Positions 20,062 to 23,024 of a DNA stretch of 23,024 bases are shown here, one piece after another. The stretch covers positions 1-23,024 of the forward strand of contig JBIKSI010000045.1 of the NCBI GenBank assembly GCA_044348665.1, written 5' to 3'. Position 1 is the stretch's first letter, and every line of letters starts with the position of its first letter. Source of the DNA: M2408 sp044348665 (GTDB lineage: Bacteria; Bacteroidota; Bacteroidia; Flavobacteriales_D; Crocinitomicaceae). Under the pieces are notes generated by a model. It saw only the letters and a list, made by a program, of their open reading frames with translations. It did no database searches and had not been told where the DNA came from. The position numbers were made by a program, and so were the translations under genes.

Positions 20062-22863
20062 ATGTTGACTCCACAAATTGACAAAAAATTATTCCTTTTA
20101 GATGCTTTTGCATTGATTTACAGAGCCTATTTTGCTTTTGCTAAAAATCCAAGGGTAAATTCTAAAGGACAAAATACTTCTGCAGCCTTTGGTTTTACCA
20201 ATGCATTGATTGATGTGATTACCAAAGAAAAACCAACCCATTTGGCAGTAGTATTTGATGCGCCTGGAGGAGCAACCAATCGACAAGAAGATTTTGCCGC
20301 TTACAAAGCTAATCGTCAGGAAATGCCAGAAGATTTGCGTGCTATGATTGAACCAATCAAACGAATCGTTGAAGCATTTGAGATTCCAATTCTACTTAAA
20401 GCAGGATTTGAAGCAGACGATGTAATCGGAACATTAGCTAAAGTGGCTGAAAAAGAAGGGTATACAACTTACATGATGACTCCTGACAAGGATTTCGGAC
20501 AATTAGTTTCAGACAATATTTTTATATACAAACCAGGAAGAGGTGGCGATCCAGCAAGTATATTGGGAGTTCAAGAAGTCTGCGAAAAATTTGAAGTAGA
20601 TCATCCTTTAAAGGTAATTGATATCCTTGGTCTTTGGGGTGATGCAGCTGATAATATTCCCGGAATTCCTGGGATTGGAGAAAAAACTTCAAAATTATTA
20701 GTGCAAAAATATGGTTCCTTAGAGAATTTAATTGAGCATGCACACGAATTAAAAGGAAAACAACAAGAAAATGTAATAAATTTCGCTGATCAAGGGAGGA
20801 TGTCAAAAATGTTGGCAACAATTATCTTGGATGTAGATGTTGAATTTGACCCAGAAAAATTGGTAATGTGTCCACCCAATCCAGATAAGATAAGAGAAAT
20901 ATTTACTGAGCTGGAATTTAAGAACTTGGCGAAACGAATTATTGGTGAAGACATTGTCATTACCGCTTCAACTAATTCTGACAATCAACTTGATTTATTT
21001 GGTTCACAAAGTTTATTAGAAAACCAAGAATCGATTCAAACTTCTAATTTTAAAACGATTGTAACCGAAAAAGCAAAATACCACCACGTGAGCACAGAAG
21101 AAGAACGTGTTGCTTTAAAAAAATTATTATTAGAACAAAAGTCGGTTTGTTTTGACACAGAAACTACCAATATTGAAGCCTTGGAGGCAGAATTAGTAGG
21201 TATTGCATTCTCTTTTCAAGAAAAAGAAGGGTACTACGTTTCTTGTCCAGCTGATCAAGAAAAAACACAAGACATTGTCGATACCTTCAGAGAATTTTTT
21301 GAACAAGAAACAATTGAAAAAATTGGTCACAACTTAAAATATGACTTGCAAATCATGGCAAATTATGGAGTAGAAGTGAAAGGACCTTTGTTTGATACCA
21401 TGATTGCACATTATTTGATTCAACCAGAATCCAAACAAAGCATGGATTTTTTAGCCGAATATTACCTTAAATATAAAGCAATTTCTATTGAAACCTTGAT
21501 TGGTAAAAAAGGGAAAAATCAAGGAAACATGCGCGATTTGGAAGCAACAGAAGTGGTAGATTACGCTTGCGAAGATGCTGATATCACCTTTCAATTGAAA
21601 CAAATTTTTGAGCCGCAAATTCAGAAGGAGCATTTGAATGATTTATTTTACTCCATGGAGGTTCCTTTAATGCGTGTGTTACAGAAAATGGAACGCGAAG
21701 GAATTGCAATCGATGTAGCACACTTGAAACAATTCTCAGAACAGCTTGAAAAAGAATCAAATGAGCTTGAAAAGCAAATAAAAACATTAGCTGATTCTGA
21801 ATTTAATTTAGATTCACCAAAACAACTTGGAGAAGTTTTATTTGACAAAATGAAAATTTCTGCCAAGGCGAAAAAAACTAAAACGGGGCAATATCAAACT
21901 TCTGAGGACGCTTTAGAACAATATAAAAACGATCATCCAATTGTAGGGTTAATCTTGGAATACAGACAATGCAAAAAATTGAAAAGTACTTATGTCGATC
22001 CACTTCCTGCTTTGATTTTGAAAAAGGATGAGCGTGTGCATACGCATTTTATGCAAACCGTAACTGCTACAGGACGATTAAGTTCAAATAATCCCAACTT
22101 GCAAAATATTCCTATTCGCACCGAAAAAGGAAAAGAAATTAGAAAGGCTTTTGTTGCAAGAAATGATGATTATATGTTGATGGCGGCCGATTATTCTCAA
22201 ATTGAACTTCGAATTATTGCCGCTTTAAGCGAGGATAAATCAATGATTGAAGCATTTAATTCTGGAAAAGACATTCACGCTGCAACAGCATCCAATGTGT
22301 TTCATGTTCCGATTGAAGAAGTCACTCGTGAGCAAAGAAGTGCAGCTAAAGCGGTAAATTTTGGAATTATTTATGGTCAATCAGCATTTGGTTTATCACA
22401 AAACTTAGGCATTTCTCGTGGAGAAGCAAAAGGAATCATTGACAAATATTTTGAGCAATTCAATACGATTAAATCTTACATGGATAAAGTGGTGAATGAT
22501 GCACGAGAATTGGGTTACGTAGAAACCGTTATGAAAAGACGACGTTATTTGCCGGACATTAATTCTGCCAATGCAATCGTTCGTGGTTTTGCTGAAAGAA
22601 ATGCTGTCAATGCACCAATTCAAGGTTCAGCGGCAGACATTATCAAACTCGCTATGATTGAGGTGGACAAGGAAATGGTAAATGCAAAAGTGAAATCAAA
22701 ATTGTTGTTGCAAGTGCATGATGAGTTAGTTTTTGATGTACATCATTCTGAAAAAGAATTGATGCAAGTTTTGGTAAAAAAAGCGATGGAAAATGCTTTA
22801 AAAATGACTGTACCTTTGGATGTGGAAATTGAATTTGGAAAAAATTGGTTAGAAGCACATTAA
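20062..22863 (+). CDS. polA: DNA polymerase I
   Basis: A 933-residue family A polymerase for gap filling, Okazaki fragment processing and excision repair. Three domains are complete. The 5'-3' exonuclease (about 8-290) has VVFDAP, FEADDVIGTL, MTPDKDFGQL and WGDAADNIPGIPGIG. The 3'-5' proofreading domain (about 355-515) keeps its catalytic residues Asp365 and Glu367 (FDTET), Asp428 (NLKYD), Tyr501 and Asp505 (YACED), so proofreading should work. The polymerase (from about 530) has TGRLSSNNPNLQNIP, motif A DYSQIELR (710-717), motif B with Lys763 and NFGIIYG (766-772), and motif C VHDELV (885-890). The O-helix carries Phe where T7 polymerase has Tyr, as in E. coli. Length is normal. Starts 36 nt after the upstream small gene. 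Confidence 0.98.
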   Translation: MLTPQIDKKLFLLDAFALIYRAYFAFAKNPRVNSKGQNTSAAFGFTNALIDVITKEKPTHLAVVFDAPGGATNRQEDFAAYKANRQEMPEDLRAMIEPIKRIVEAFEIPILLKAGFEADDVIGTLAKVAEKEGYTTYMMTPDKDFGQLVSDNIFIYKPGRGGDPASILGVQEVCEKFEVDHPLKVIDILGLWGDAADNIPGIPGIGEKTSKLLVQKYGSLENLIEHAHELKGKQQENVINFADQGRMSKMLATIILDVDVEFDPEKLVMCPPNPDKIREIFTELEFKNLAKRIIGEDIVITASTNSDNQLDLFGSQSLLENQESIQTSNFKTIVTEKAKYHHVSTEEERVALKKLLLEQKSVCFDTETTNIEALEAELVGIAFSFQEKEGYYVSCPADQEKTQDIVDTFREFFEQETIEKIGHNLKYDLQIMANYGVEVKGPLFDTMIAHYLIQPESKQSMDFLAEYYLKYKAISIETLIGKKGKNQGNMRDLEATEVVDYACEDADITFQLKQIFEPQIQKEHLNDLFYSMEVPLMRVLQKMEREGIAIDVAHLKQFSEQLEKESNELEKQIKTLADSEFNLDSPKQLGEVLFDKMKISAKAKKTKTGQYQTSEDALEQYKNDHPIVGLILEYRQCKKLKSTYVDPLPALILKKDERVHTHFMQTVTATGRLSSNNPNLQNIPIRTEKGKEIRKAFVARNDDYMLMAADYSQIELRIIAALSEDKSMIEAFNSGKDIHAATASNVFHVPIEEVTREQRSAAKAVNFGIIYGQSAFGLSQNLGISRGEAKGIIDKYFEQFNTIKSYMDKVVNDARELGYVETVMKRRRYLPDINSANAIVRGFAERNAVNAPIQGSAADIIKLAMIEVDKEMVNAKVKSKLLLQVHDELVFDVHHSEKELMQVLVKKAMENALKMTVPLDVEIEFGKNWLEAH

Positions 22864-22902
22864 GAAAATGATTTTTAGGCAAAAATTATATCATTTGAAA
22901 TC

Positions 22903-23024
22903 ACTAGTGTCCGATAAAAATTAGAATCGGGGATTTTTCAACCTACAACCCAGTGTTTAGTGGTTTTTTTATTTGATTTTCAAAAGTAAGCCCTACATTT
23001 TACGAGGAGTTTTGTGAGAATAAA
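22903..23024 (+). other. Non-coding tail after polA, possible insertion-sequence end
   Basis: About 160 nt follow polA without an ORF. It contains CCGAT (22911-22915) and ATCGG (22926-22930), a 5-bp stem followed by T residues, which may weakly terminate polA. The words ACTAGTGTCCGATAAAAA (22903-22920) and a purine-rich CGAGGAG about 20 nt before the window end resemble, from memory only, the start of Bacteroidota insertion sequences and their transposase leaders. The element, if any, lies outside the window. Confidence 0.25.

Overview
The window looks like chromosomal DNA of a low-GC Bacteroidota, most likely a pigmented marine or freshwater member of the Flavobacteriales. This rests on several things seen in the sequence. 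Start regions are AT-rich without Shine-Dalgarno motifs. TAnnTTTG-type -7 promoter elements sit just upstream of several genes. The primase is of the flavobacterial type with degenerate zinc ligands, the lycopene cyclase is the fused CrtYcd type, and there is an intergenic tract of imperfect short repeats of a kind common in this group. Genus-level placement is not possible from the sequence alone.

Region 1 (1-3874, + strand) is the 3' end of a surface-polysaccharide locus: a GT4 glycosyltransferase, a left-handed beta-helix acyltransferase, a second GT-B glycosyltransferase and a membrane GT2 glycosyltransferase, tightly packed. The first two genes look damaged: a frame change within 74-126 and an in-frame TAA at 1020-1022.

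Region 2 (3875-6496, + strand) is the least understood part. It has a 58-codon ORF, a strong stem-loop ending about 10 nt before the start of an unrecognised 405-residue cytosolic protein, a hairpin over that gene's stop codon, and an exported outer-membrane beta-barrel protein with a clear intrinsic terminator.

Region 3 (6534-13587) is housekeeping and pigment: aspartate kinase (+), then on the minus strand, in transcription order, dnaG, an MscS channel, a CruF-like carotenoid hydratase, CrtZ hydroxylase, fused lycopene cyclase and ung. Gaps from dnaG to the cyclase are 2-40 nt, so they may be co-transcribed. The carotenoid genes point to hydroxylated (cyclic and/or monocyclic) carotenoids; the phytoene synthase and desaturase genes are not in the window.

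Region 4 (13588-19568, minus strand): a repeat-rich intergenic tract, a MORN-repeat lipoprotein, a long-chain polyprenyl diphosphate synthase, a VOC protein (GloA2/YaeR) overlapped by a small membrane protein, then an overlapping set of glutamine/methionine-type aminotransferase, omega-amidase and YqaA-family membrane protein, and a GT4 glycosyltransferase with a TTG start.

Region 5 (19732-23024, + strand): a small two-TM protein, full-length DNA polymerase I with intact proofreading residues, and a 160-nt tail that might be the start of an insertion sequence cut by the window edge (weak).

I did not find CRISPR arrays, tRNA or rRNA genes, or a convincing defence or mobile system. The best candidates for something undescribed are the 4002-5469 unit and the two lesions in the polysaccharide genes.
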